A stretch of 42,148 nt of DNA, taken from Lachnospiraceae bacterium (GTDB taxonomy: Bacteria > Bacillota > Clostridia > Lachnospirales > Lachnospiraceae). Position numbers and translations under genes: made by a program. Below the pieces are notes generated by a model. That model ran no database searches. It saw only the letters and a program-made list of their open reading frames with translations, and had not been told where the DNA came from. Numbering within the stretch: position 1 is the stretch's first letter; each line of letters begins with the position of its first letter. Below are positions 26,436 to 35,812 of the stretch, in pieces. Location: the NCBI GenBank assembly GCA_017542245.1, contig JAFXXN010000106.1, forward strand, positions 1-42,148. Reading direction: 5' to 3'.

Positions 26436-27884
26436 CTACATGGCTCCTTTTCCTTTCAGAACGGCTACAAAGGTCTTAAAAATAATCTTTATATCCATCC
26501 ATATACTCCAGTTGCTTATATATTCAGTATCAAGCTTTACTACCTGTTCAAAATCAGTTATCTCGCTTCTGCCGCTGACCTGCCACATGCCGGTAATACC
26601 GGGACGTACCGCAAGCCTTGCACGATGATGAAGTTTATACTTTTCCCATTCATCCTTTGTGGGGGGACGGGTACCGACTATACTCATATCCCCTTTTAAT
26701 ACATTGAAAAACTGAGGAAACTCATCAAGACTTGTCTTCCTGATAAATTCACCGATACCGGTCTTTTTCCTGCCATCGGGCAGTTCCCGGTTTCCTATGA
26801 CTCTGGGATCCCATTCAAGCTTAAACATCATGCCGTCGCTGACCCTGTTCTGAGCCATAAGTTCTTTTTTACGTTCCTCTGCATCCATATACATACTTCG
26901 GAATTTATATATTTTTATTCTCTTGCCGTTAAGTCCTATTCTCTCCTGTTTAAAGAGAAGCGGTCCGGGTGATTTGATAAGTATGAACGGCGCAATGAAT
27001 ATTCCGATTATCACAGTAAAGATACTTCCGATAAGTCCCCCTATTATATCCATAAGCCTCTTAAGAAGCATCTGCAGAGGGGTAACATAATTGATACTGG
27101 AAGTAATTACATTATAACCGCCGAGTTTTTCCACAAAGTAATTCTGCCCAAGTCCGTCTGCTGCCTCTGCCAGATTTACGTGAACGGTAACTCCCATCTC
27201 TATTAAGTGCCCGATCAGCTGTTTTACTTCAGGATCATTATGAGGAAGGCTTACAAATACTTCATCTATCCATTCACGGCAGATATACTCTACCACATCA
27301 TCCTTGTTTGCTACTACAGCTACGTCTTTTATCTCCTGATCCTTCATGTCTTCATCGTATATGGCAAGACTCTTTACACGGATACCGTTATTGGCCGCCT
27401 TATTTATCTCGGCCATAACTTCTTCCGCCTCATTCTTGTTTACGATCAAAAGGAAGGATCTGTTGACTCTTATGCGTTTTCTTCTGAACATCTTATACGC
27501 CATGCGGAAAAAGTAGCTCGAAAACAGATAAATTCCCATCATGACGAATATGACAAATCTGGAATAGCCTTCATTTTTCTGAACAAGGAACATATAGAGC
27601 ATCAAAAGACCGGAAACCAACAGCACATGCTTCATGGTCTCCAAAAACTCTATCCAGTGATTTCTCTTAAGTACGCTGGTGTAAGAATTAAAGACTACGC
27701 TTACCAGAAGGTTCATAAGTGTAAGTACGATAGCTATCTCCCAGTATATATCTTCAAAGTATGGGAGCTCTATTGTGCTTTTTCTTATACAATATGCAAT
27801 GCAGTATGAAATATGCATCGCTATTATGTCAAACACTATAAAATCAAGGTGTTTTACCCATTTGGAAGAATATTTTTTATACAC
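26436..27884 (-). CDS. Initiating polyprenyl-phosphate sugar-phosphate transferase (WbaP/WcaJ type)
   Basis: Starts repeat-unit synthesis by moving a sugar-1-phosphate from a nucleotide sugar to undecaprenyl phosphate. The 482-aa protein has four N-terminal membrane helices (about 10-125), a CoA_binding_3-like soluble domain (about 140-265) and a C-terminal catalytic domain with KSPGPLLFKQERIGLNGK, YKFRSM, RKTSLDEFPQFFNVLKGDMS, GTRPP and PGITGMWQVSGRS. The first sugar cannot be read from sequence. The start is GTG at 27884 with only a weak site. In many clusters this gene is first; here it is the last glycan gene, far from the likely promoter. Confidence 0.93.
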   Translation of the reverse strand: MYKKYSSKWVKHLDFIVFDIIAMHISYCIAYCIRKSTIELPYFEDIYWEIAIVLTLMNLLVSVVFNSYTSVLKRNHWIEFLETMKHVLLVSGLLMLYMFLVQKNEGYSRFVIFVMMGIYLFSSYFFRMAYKMFRRKRIRVNRSFLLIVNKNEAEEVMAEINKAANNGIRVKSLAIYDEDMKDQEIKDVAVVANKDDVVEYICREWIDEVFVSLPHNDPEVKQLIGHLIEMGVTVHVNLAEAADGLGQNYFVEKLGGYNVITSSINYVTPLQMLLKRLMDIIGGLIGSIFTVIIGIFIAPFILIKSPGPLLFKQERIGLNGKRIKIYKFRSMYMDAEERKKELMAQNRVSDGMMFKLEWDPRVIGNRELPDGRKKTGIGEFIRKTSLDEFPQFFNVLKGDMSIVGTRPPTKDEWEKYKLHHRARLAVRPGITGMWQVSGRSEITDFEQVVKLDTEYISNWSIWMDIKIIFKTFVAVLKGKGAM

Positions 27885-27941
27885 TTTTTTCTCTCTTTAT
27901 ACTGTCCTTTACCGAAATAACCCGGTTTATGATAATAAGTT

Positions 27942-29315
27942 TTAAACATTAAGTTTCTTTTTCTCCGATATGATCATATAAATACCGAAGATTAAAAATG
28001 CAAACATACATGTCGGTATGCAGTATTTTACAGCTCTCTTAATATATGACATTGAAAACAGTGACGGAGATGTATAATAAACATCGTTTATGATAATATT
28101 GTCGGCAGTTACCTTATAGTCATTATAAGCTTTAATCATCTCTTTAAAGGTATCCTCTAAGTCTGAAAGCTTACTATTTGCTGCAGATATCTCCGCCTCG
28201 GCTTTTTCAATCTCCTGTGATGTAGCTTTTCCTGCATTAAGATCGTTCAGGTATTCTTTTAATTTTGCGATGCTCGTATTGGTATTTGTAATTTCTTCCG
28301 TAAGAGCAATCTTTCTTGATGTAAGCTTTTCATAGGTTCCTGAAGAGTTGCCATCGATTTTTACAGAAGAATCTCCCATCTCAACATATAGGATATCATC
28401 CATCTCATAGTTATCCCTTAAGGTATTTACAGAATCAAGATTTTCTTTCTTTCTTGTAAGCTGGTTCTCAAGAATCTCAATGTTATACTGATACATTTTC
28501 TTCAATCTGTCGGGATCCTTGGAATAAGCTTTCATGATGATAATAGCCTCTAATCCTGTAAGGCTTGTATCTTCTATATCATCGCATCTTACAACAAGGT
28601 CATGGAAATTAAGACCCTTATATGTGTAATTCATATCCTTTGAGAAAAGATAGCTTGCATATTCCTTAATTATATTCATTCTTCCTCTTATAAGAGAAAG
28701 CTGCTGACGGTAGTCAACCTTATCAAGGGAAAATACATTATTTTTGGTATCATTTGAATATACATATGTATAATTTGACAGGAAATAACTCTTATATTCC
28801 GTAACTATTTCCCTTAAAATATCTTCCAACAGTACAGTCGATACTCCTGGATCAAAATCATCATAGAGGGTGATCGTATAGACCGTCGGATAATAATTAT
28901 TCATCTGTACATCTCTCTTGTTTTGATAATCATATACAGAATCATACCGCTGGATACGTGAAAGAACATCCTCAGGAAATGAACCGCTTATGTTAATGCT
29001 GTTCCTGATCTGATCGGGTGTATAAGTATCCTGATATTCCAGCTTGGTAAGCGCAGCATTTATGATATCGTCACGCTCAATCCCGTCAAGTGTAAACGGT
29101 TCCCCGTTGGGCATTTTGTTCTGAGCTGCTTCTTCATAAGTAAATTCAATAGTCATCGACGCATTTCTTTTTACCGGTTCTGTATTAAAGAAATTAACCG
29201 CTCCTATTATAAGCCCGACGATACCGCCTAAAATAAGCAGGGCAATGCACAGCTTCAGTTTCTTACCAAACATCCTCTTACCGGAAGTATTCTTCTTTAC
29301 ATTCTTTTTCTCCAT
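27942..29315 (-). CDS. Wzz-like polysaccharide co-polymerase-type protein B
   Basis: 457-aa protein with a short basic start, one membrane helix near the N-terminus (about 22-44), a large external region with a long coiled coil (about 270-400) and a second helix near the C-terminus (about 427-450), the topology of chain-length regulators. Sequence similarity to named Wzz proteins is not evident by eye. It is homologous to the next gene upstream (29318-30856): both have an I-x-F-x-Y ... P-x-G opening, GLNFHDL/GLSFNDI and KDPDRLKK/KDKDRLVT in the same order. Start ATG with GAGG 7 nt upstream; 2-nt gap from the upstream stop, so translation is probably coupled. Confidence 0.7.
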   Translation of the reverse strand: MEKKNVKKNTSGKRMFGKKLKLCIALLILGGIVGLIIGAVNFFNTEPVKRNASMTIEFTYEEAAQNKMPNGEPFTLDGIERDDIINAALTKLEYQDTYTPDQIRNSINISGSFPEDVLSRIQRYDSVYDYQNKRDVQMNNYYPTVYTITLYDDFDPGVSTVLLEDILREIVTEYKSYFLSNYTYVYSNDTKNNVFSLDKVDYRQQLSLIRGRMNIIKEYASYLFSKDMNYTYKGLNFHDLVVRCDDIEDTSLTGLEAIIIMKAYSKDPDRLKKMYQYNIEILENQLTRKKENLDSVNTLRDNYEMDDILYVEMGDSSVKIDGNSSGTYEKLTSRKIALTEEITNTNTSIAKLKEYLNDLNAGKATSQEIEKAEAEISAANSKLSDLEDTFKEMIKAYNDYKVTADNIIINDVYYTSPSLFSMSYIKRAVKYCIPTCMFAFLIFGIYMIISEKKKLNV

Positions 29316-29317
29316 TG

Positions 29318-30856
29318 TTATGCCTCTGCCTTTCTGCTTGATTCTTTAAGTTCTTTGGCAAATCCATATACGAACCATGCTGCTAAGCCCAGGAACAATC
29401 CTGCCGCACATCCTATAGCGATCTTCTTCCCATTGTCAGAGAAGAATCCGCCGTAATATGAAGCATCAATGGTTGTTATAAAGGAACTCTTGTAAGTCTC
29501 GCTTTCCGAAATCTCAACTGCAAGATTTTTAACCAGATCGTAAATCTCGCGGCAGATGTCATTTACTTCTTTTATCTCCTGATCAACAAGTGCCATCTTT
29601 GATGCGGTACCTGAGCTTCTGGAGAAACCTGTGATCTTCTTCTGAAGATTGTCAATCTTTGTACTGATAGTTGCCTTCTGTGTATACAGCCCCGACTGCT
29701 TCATAATGAGATTGTTGTAATAATCGGTTACACTCTTGGCGGAAAGATCCTTTTCATCTCCTTCACCTGTAGCACGGCGGTTAAGAAGGATATTGTTATT
29801 CTTGTAATTTTCTATCAGTGTCGCTCCGTCCGTAATATTGGAATTAACAGTATTTAAATCATGGTTCAACGATCTTAAACTGTAATTAAACTTTGTAACC
29901 AGACGGTCCTTATCCTTAGCCAGATAATTATAATAAACATAGGAATAAAGGTAATCAACTCTGGTTGATCTTACAAGCTGGATCATCTTTCTTATATCGT
30001 TGAATGAAAGTCCGTTTGTTTCCGAACGAAACTGTAAGTAAGTACCCTTACCCTCATCGGCACAATAATCCGAAAGTGAATCCAGAACAGTATACATGTT
30101 ATCAAGCCACTCGATATAATCGAGCTCATCCAGGCTTATATCTTCTATAGTATTATCCGGAAGCCTGAAGCTGTCATATGTTTCAAAGAAATACTTTCTG
30201 TAAACATCTATAGTATTGTTAAGAAGAAGTGCAAGCTCTGCTCCGTTCAGATAAACCTTTTTGGAATTTGCGCCGCCTGTACTGAATCCATTATTTAAAG
30301 TAATTATATACTGATTTTTATAAGTATATTCAACATCCTTAACAGCAGATATGTATTTTGACGGATCGTCTGCATTAGGAGATGATCCATCCATCTTCTG
30401 AAGTATCTCCATCATCTTCTGAGTATCTTCGGAAAGCATACGGCTGACCTTCATATTCTGAGATACGGAATTGATGGATACATCTTTTGAAAGATGGGTA
30501 GATCTGACAGCATCTGATAAAACATAGGATGACATGATAAATCCTACATCAAGTTCACTTCCGTCAGGAGCCTTTAAATTTTCCGCACCGTCATAATGAA
30601 AGGTTATAACCGCAGATACGCTTTCTGCAGGCGAACCCATAAGACCGGCAACATAAGGTACAAGCACACCTACAATCATGCAGACAATGGTGATCCATGC
30701 AAAGAATCCCCTAGCCTTCTTCATGTAGGCAAAAACATTCATCAGGCTTATCTCTCCTTCAGAATCATCCATCATGACCGGTTCGGGATTGTTTAAATAA
30801 ATCTCAACCTTCGAATCCTTTTCCGGCCTAGCTACTAAATCATACTTTTCTGCCAT
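29318..30856 (-). CDS. Wzz-like polysaccharide co-polymerase-type protein A
   Basis: 512-aa paralogue of the downstream 457-aa protein, with a longer cytoplasmic N-terminus (about 50 residues), a first membrane helix (about 50-72), a large external helical region including a coiled coil (about 330-460) and a final membrane helix (about 475-497). A Pro-rich segment is not obvious. The pairing with a paralogue suggests a hetero-oligomer that controls glycan chain length or export. Start ATG with AGAGG 9 nt upstream; 44 nt after the stop of the third Wzz-like gene. Confidence 0.7.
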   Translation of the reverse strand: MAEKYDLVARPEKDSKVEIYLNNPEPVMMDDSEGEISLMNVFAYMKKARGFFAWITIVCMIVGVLVPYVAGLMGSPAESVSAVITFHYDGAENLKAPDGSELDVGFIMSSYVLSDAVRSTHLSKDVSINSVSQNMKVSRMLSEDTQKMMEILQKMDGSSPNADDPSKYISAVKDVEYTYKNQYIITLNNGFSTGGANSKKVYLNGAELALLLNNTIDVYRKYFFETYDSFRLPDNTIEDISLDELDYIEWLDNMYTVLDSLSDYCADEGKGTYLQFRSETNGLSFNDIRKMIQLVRSTRVDYLYSYVYYNYLAKDKDRLVTKFNYSLRSLNHDLNTVNSNITDGATLIENYKNNNILLNRRATGEGDEKDLSAKSVTDYYNNLIMKQSGLYTQKATISTKIDNLQKKITGFSRSSGTASKMALVDQEIKEVNDICREIYDLVKNLAVEISESETYKSSFITTIDASYYGGFFSDNGKKIAIGCAAGLFLGLAAWFVYGFAKELKESSRKAEA

Positions 30857-30900
30857 TTCTCTTTACCTCTTTTGAGGTCCTCCTCTTTTTGCTTGCTATA

Positions 30901-32442
30901 TTAATATATACATACTGCTCCCAAAATGTCAATACCGCAGTCTCCCGCCATAAGGATTTCCCTTTCTATATCCTTATAGGCCGAACGTATTTCTCTTTCA
31001 ACAAATACGATGTTCTTTTTCTCAGCTGCTTTCTTAAATACCTCAGGATTTTTGAGAATACTGCCATATGCTTCAACCTTTATGCCGCAGTTTCCCAGTT
31101 CCTCTTTAAACCTGTCTAAGAGCTTTTTGTTTCCCGAATTGGCAGCGGTACCCGCAAGAACTATACCGTCTATCCCGCGGCTGTCACAAACAGCCTTTAT
31201 TTTTACAGCCGTCAGCTTTATCCTTTTATCTGTATTAAACGGACCATATCTGCGCGTACTCAAGAACTTCACAAGTTTTTCAAAAGGAAGTATGAAGCCG
31301 TCGGAAAGAAGCGTTCCGAGAAGCCCGAGTGAAAACAGAGTTGAAAGTTCTTCTGCCTTTTGGAGCCTGCCGCCGAATATCATTATAAGAAGAAGAACTG
31401 CTATTCCGAGTGCCAGTCCTGCGGCTGCCCCGATAAGCGCAAGCTTTTTGGGATCGGAAGGCTGTTTTGCCGCTTCATCATCCTGTTTAGGCTTAGTAAG
31501 ATCCTTGACAGTTATATAACCGTTTCCTCCGTCTGCCTTGTTTACCATATATTCGTAATAATTGGATACCATGGCATTCTGTGCAAGAGCAAAGACATTT
31601 TTCAAGGAATTAAGACGGTTTGTATAATCTATGATCCACTGTTTATATGTATTCTGAGTTGCTGCTATATTGGTATCTGACTTTGTAAATATATTGGCTT
31701 CCACCTGGACCAGAGTATGGTTCATACCGGTAGCCTTTACAGTCTCTTTTCTTATACTCTCAAGTATATTCTCAAGCTTTGTCTTAATCTCCTGCATTCC
31801 TTCAAGACTGTCATAATACAAAGTAAGGCTAAACTGGTTGCCGTTTATGAATGAAAATGTATTGCATCCGGAAAACTGTGAATAATCTTCCTCTTTATAT
31901 CCTAAAGCCTGATACAGAAGAGTCCAGAGCCTCTGGGAATTGTGTGCATTCTGATAATAGGTATTGATCGTACCCTGCTGTTCCGGCAGTTCCGGAGATA
32001 CAGTATATATCATGCTGATAGTCGGAATGCTGTAAGGATTGACCCTTGCGATTATCTGATTTTCATCAAGCTTCGAAGCCTGATCCATCTGTTCTCTTAT
32101 CGCAAGCGCATCATTCACCGATATGATCATGTCAGAAGAAATTCGGCTCTTACAGAATTCAGCCATTTCATCCGCTTTCTTTGCTTTTTCTTCTTCGCTT
32201 CCGTTACTTACGGCTCTGTAAGAAGTATTAAAATCATACAGTTCTTCATAATTTTTCAGTTGAGCCAGATAAGCCGAATTATCCGCTTCATATTTTTTCA
32301 TGTCAGCATCATAATTCTTGGACGCATACTTATACATCACTACAGCGCCCAGTGTAGCAAATATGACCAATATCCACCATCTTGACAATGCTTTCCAAAA
32401 TAACTGAGCCAGTGTAACAGTGTTATAGTTTTTCTCGTTCAT
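30901..32442 (-). CDS. Wzz-type chain-length protein fused to a kinase-like domain without P-loop
   Basis: 513-aa protein. Residues 1-40 include a first membrane helix (about 21-40) after TLAQLFWKALSRWW, typical of Wzz-domain starts. An external region follows to about residue 330, then a second helix (about 333-357). The C-terminal about 130 residues resemble the cytoplasmic part of bacterial tyrosine kinases (GIVLAGTAANSGNKKLLDRF where kinases have a GEGKS/T-type Walker A), but the P-loop lysine-serine signature is absent and no tyrosine cluster ends the protein. I infer a regulatory pseudo-kinase tail. Start ATG with AAAGG 7 nt upstream. No separate BY-kinase or phosphatase gene is present in the window. 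Confidence 0.82.
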   Translation of the reverse strand: MNEKNYNTVTLAQLFWKALSRWWILVIFATLGAVVMYKYASKNYDADMKKYEADNSAYLAQLKNYEELYDFNTSYRAVSNGSEEEKAKKADEMAEFCKSRISSDMIISVNDALAIREQMDQASKLDENQIIARVNPYSIPTISMIYTVSPELPEQQGTINTYYQNAHNSQRLWTLLYQALGYKEEDYSQFSGCNTFSFINGNQFSLTLYYDSLEGMQEIKTKLENILESIRKETVKATGMNHTLVQVEANIFTKSDTNIAATQNTYKQWIIDYTNRLNSLKNVFALAQNAMVSNYYEYMVNKADGGNGYITVKDLTKPKQDDEAAKQPSDPKKLALIGAAAGLALGIAVLLLIMIFGGRLQKAEELSTLFSLGLLGTLLSDGFILPFEKLVKFLSTRRYGPFNTDKRIKLTAVKIKAVCDSRGIDGIVLAGTAANSGNKKLLDRFKEELGNCGIKVEAYGSILKNPEVFKKAAEKKNIVFVEREIRSAYKDIEREILMAGDCGIDILGAVCIY

Positions 32443-32479
32443 GATCCTACCTTTTCTTTATGCCGCCGTTATTTTATAT

Positions 32480-33928
32480 TTACTTTTTCCTGCCCATGGC
32501 GGTTTTTATAACATCAATAATGTATCTGTGTTTTATAAGAATGATCAGGCAAACTACTGCCATGATAGCATATCTTATAATATTTTCTTCATATAACAGT
32601 GATATCCCTAAGCATGAAGCCGTACATAAAATCGAAATCAGCAAAAAGCTCCGGTTGCTGAAAAGTTTTTCTTTACAGCATATCCTGAATCCCACATAAT
32701 GACAGAAAGTCAGTACCGCATTTGCTACCAGAGTTGTATATGCTGCGGCAGTAAGTCCGTATTCCGGTATAAATATAAGATTCAAAACTATGTTAACCAC
32801 TGCTGCTATTATAGTTGAGATCGCAATACCTATGGAACGCTTATAATAAAATTCTATGGATGCATAAATATTATAAAGTGCATTTAAGAATATCATTGCC
32901 GCTATGGGAGGTATGGCTTTAAGACCCTCGGAATATTCTTCCGGTGCAAGTATCATTAACAGTTCGGGAGCCGCAAGCGTAACCATAACGACAAGTCCCG
33001 CATAAAAAGTAACTATCAGTCTTGTTACCCTTCTTATGCTTTCTATATCTCCGCTGTTTTTCTTTTCAAAGACGAAAGGCATAAGCGATCCGTTTATTGC
33101 TGTCCAAATGTAAGATGTGGCATAGCCTATAGCTGATGCTACTCCGTATATTCCCGCAGCTCCGTCAGACACAAGATTTCCAACCATAATCCTGTCGGCT
33201 CCGTTCATAACATGAAGTGCAAGATAGTGAGGAAGAAGCGGAAGGGCAAACAGAGTCATGCTCTTTACCATCTTCATATCAGGTTTGATCCCGCCTCTTT
33301 TTATAGCTAAGATATAAAGCGGAAGCGCAACAATGACAAGCCCTGCGGTAACTCCCAAAACCTTAAGGTCCGACTCAGCCATCCCAAACGGAGGATTTCC
33401 GTTTGCCGCCATCAAAACCATAGCTACCGACAGCCCCTGTCCGACAAAAACAGAAATAATGGTTGCTACAGCCGCCGGCTTATATCTGTATTCATACCTG
33501 CATCTGGCCGTATAAAATGTTAGTGCCGGACTTATGAGATATCCGACAAGCATGATAAGAAGCATTACTGCCGGAAGCACGATCGTCCTGAAAAAGAAAT
33601 ACTTTATGAACAATATCACTCCGAACGTTATGATCGTAGATATATTGCACAGTATCAGCATTCCCGAGACAAAACGGTCACGCCTGTCACGATAATCGTT
33701 AAGTCCCACATTAAAAGCACCGACGGATGCCATGCCAAGCAAGGCAAATACTTCCAGAATATAATGCCACGAATTATACCTTGTTACAAACCCGTACTGC
33801 TCGGTATCCATTATTCTTGTAAACAACGGAGTAAGCAAAAATGAAACCCCGCTTGTCAAGAAAGAACATATTCCGAACACAAGAGCCGACCGGGCTGATT
33901 TCGGTAATTTTTCCCATTTTGAAAACAT
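32480..33928 (-). CDS. Polysaccharide flippase (Wzx/PST, MOP superfamily)
   Basis: Likely flips lipid-linked repeat units across the membrane. The 482-aa protein has about 12-14 hydrophobic helices spread over its length, a basic cytoplasmic start (MFSKWEKLPKSARSALVF) and typical PST features such as FLTSGVSFLLTPLFTRIMD and a central NGADRIMVGNLV block. The start has only a weak site and lies 5 nt after the GT32 stop, so coupled translation is likely. It sits between the GT32 gene and the Wzz-like genes. Confidence 0.9.
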   Translation of the reverse strand: MFSKWEKLPKSARSALVFGICSFLTSGVSFLLTPLFTRIMDTEQYGFVTRYNSWHYILEVFALLGMASVGAFNVGLNDYRDRRDRFVSGMLILCNISTIITFGVILFIKYFFFRTIVLPAVMLLIMLVGYLISPALTFYTARCRYEYRYKPAAVATIISVFVGQGLSVAMVLMAANGNPPFGMAESDLKVLGVTAGLVIVALPLYILAIKRGGIKPDMKMVKSMTLFALPLLPHYLALHVMNGADRIMVGNLVSDGAAGIYGVASAIGYATSYIWTAINGSLMPFVFEKKNSGDIESIRRVTRLIVTFYAGLVVMVTLAAPELLMILAPEEYSEGLKAIPPIAAMIFLNALYNIYASIEFYYKRSIGIAISTIIAAVVNIVLNLIFIPEYGLTAAAYTTLVANAVLTFCHYVGFRICCKEKLFSNRSFLLISILCTASCLGISLLYEENIIRYAIMAVVCLIILIKHRYIIDVIKTAMGRKK

Positions 33929-33933
33929 ATTGT

Positions 33934-34710
33934 TTAACTTTTTTCTTCCCGTCTGCCGAATATCTTACGGATTCCGGCGGCTGTTTTTTTCCCCAGAAAT
34001 CTGCGTATAAGTTTATATATACGTCCCCGCAGTCTGGAATATCCGTCCACCCAGCTGGATGCATAATGATGGATAGATATTGTATTTTCTTCTATTTTTA
34101 TCCTTCCCGTATTCATATCCATAGGATTAAAATACCCGGAAGGGTAAATACGTATTTCATCTTCTACGGTCTGTATGGCATTTTTACGTATAAGTCCATG
34201 CTTTTCAAGGTATTCCGTAGTATATCCCACCACTGTGGGCATTTCCTCTCCGTTTGCCGCCTTTTCCAAGTCTCTTTTAAAGTCTTTTTTATTGTAACCT
34301 TTTAAGAGATCTCCAATAATGCGGTTTCGCGGTTCAGCAGCACATATAAGTCCGGGAGCTACATCTGCGGTTTCGGGTCTTTCTATCCCGAAAAAACCTT
34401 TTATACCGTCTCTTTCACATTCGTCAAGTATCCCGTCAAGTGATTTTAAAAGTTCTACATCCGTATCAAGATATATCCCGCCTTTTGAATAAAGTATCCT
34501 GAACCTCGCATAATCACTTACGAATGCAAATTTTCCGTTGTTATAAGCATCAACAGCATATCTGCATTCCTCTATGGGGAAATTTCTTTCATCCCACCGC
34601 TTAATTTTATAGCCGGGACATTTTTCCTTCCAGCCCCTTATGTATCTTTTGAATTTGCGGGGCATGGGCTTTTTCCCGAACCAGCAGTAGTGGATCACTT
34701 TCGGTATCAT
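33934..34710 (-). CDS. Glycosyltransferase, GT32/capsular polysaccharide synthesis type
   Basis: 258-aa protein with the family start MIPKVIHYCWFG, the acceptor/donor block YARFRILYSKGGIYLDTDVE containing the DxD metal-binding motif (DTD), and HHYASSW near the end. Relatives transfer hexoses such as mannose or galactose; the sugar cannot be told. The ATG has GGAG 7 nt upstream and matches the family N-terminus exactly, so the start is firm. Its first 104 nt lie inside the end of the polymerase gene in another frame. Confidence 0.9.
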   Translation of the reverse strand: MIPKVIHYCWFGKKPMPRKFKRYIRGWKEKCPGYKIKRWDERNFPIEECRYAVDAYNNGKFAFVSDYARFRILYSKGGIYLDTDVELLKSLDGILDECERDGIKGFFGIERPETADVAPGLICAAEPRNRIIGDLLKGYNKKDFKRDLEKAANGEEMPTVVGYTTEYLEKHGLIRKNAIQTVEDEIRIYPSGYFNPMDMNTGRIKIEENTISIHHYASSWVDGYSRLRGRIYKLIRRFLGKKTAAGIRKIFGRREEKS

Positions 34711-35812
34711 ATGAATTCTCCTCAGGATTTATAAGGAATAGCAGGAAGGAGAGATAAAAGAAAGAATCTGCATAAAAAGACTCAAAAAATGAGATTACAA
34801 GTCCTGCCATCACTGCTATCTGAGCGGCTCTGCTGTAAGTACCGTTCTGCTTTAAAGGTCTTCTCTTAACAAGAATAAACGCATATGTCACAAGAGGAAC
34901 AATCCCTATTGTTTTCAACCAGCTTAAAACAGTATTATGAGCTGAATCATAGCCTGACATTTTCATATCGGTTCCCGAACCAAAAACAGGATATCGCCCG
35001 ATAAGCGAAAATGCATCCTTCCATGTTCCCAGCCTGTTAAAAGGATTTCCACCCATGATATCGTCAAATTCAAGTTCCACTATGTTTTCAACATAATATA
35101 TGGTAAACAATCCGCTGCATACGATTATTCCCAGTATTATAAGATAGTAATACCTGTACGGGATCGGTCTGTTTAAGAAAAGATAAAGCACACAGAATGC
35201 TGTTACTGCAATTGTGGCTGACCGGCATCCTGATTCGATTATCTTCCAGATAGGGAATATAAACATCGGTATGGCTACCAAAACCTTGGTTATCCTTCTT
35301 ATCCGAAGCTGTTCAAGTATGCATATCCAGTGGAATATACTTGCTAAAGCAAGTATGCCGACCGTATTTTTCTGAAATATGATCCCAAAACATTTATAGT
35401 GCCAGATTTCACCGGTTGGAACAGGATATGCTCCTCTTACGGAAGATATTGCAAGCACTGACCAGAGAACGGCCGGAATAAGATGGATAAAAAGATAAGT
35501 TTTCTTATCTAAATGCATATTGTTAAACAATACACAGGCAAGAAGCACATTTACAAACAGCAGCGTAACTCCCATGCTTTTATGATAGGATATGGTTATC
35601 AAAAGAGACGCTGCATTAACACACAATACAATTAGGAAAGTCCTGTCCGAAAACGCATTGTTTAAGAGAGCCATTACCAGGAATATACACAGGCTCATGA
35701 TCAGAAAAATCTGATTTATTCCGTCTTCCCAGTAAAAAAACAGGGTCAGTGACCCGATTACCGACAGGGCAATCAGCAGGATAGATGTTATTTTTTTTCC
35801 GGTTAATTGCAT
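34607..35812 (-). CDS. O-antigen polymerase/ligase-like membrane protein (Wzy type)
   Basis: 401-aa membrane protein with about ten helices and a large external loop (about residues 210-300), the layout of Wzy polymerases and WaaL ligases; in this cluster a polymerase is the better guess. It lacks strong sequence motifs. I take the ATG at 35812 with AAGGAG 5 nt upstream, giving a 10-nt overlap with the upstream GT4 gene. The last 34 codons, after about INPEENSYDTE, run inside the GT32 gene and are polar and unlike the rest, so the natural stop may have been lost. Confidence 0.82.
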   Translation of the reverse strand: MQLTGKKITSILLIALSVIGSLTLFFYWEDGINQIFLIMSLCIFLVMALLNNAFSDRTFLIVLCVNAASLLITISYHKSMGVTLLFVNVLLACVLFNNMHLDKKTYLFIHLIPAVLWSVLAISSVRGAYPVPTGEIWHYKCFGIIFQKNTVGILALASIFHWICILEQLRIRRITKVLVAIPMFIFPIWKIIESGCRSATIAVTAFCVLYLFLNRPIPYRYYYLIILGIIVCSGLFTIYYVENIVELEFDDIMGGNPFNRLGTWKDAFSLIGRYPVFGSGTDMKMSGYDSAHNTVLSWLKTIGIVPLVTYAFILVKRRPLKQNGTYSRAAQIAVMAGLVISFFESFYADSFFYLSFLLFLINPEENSYDTESDPLLLVREKAHAPQIQKIHKGLEGKMSRL

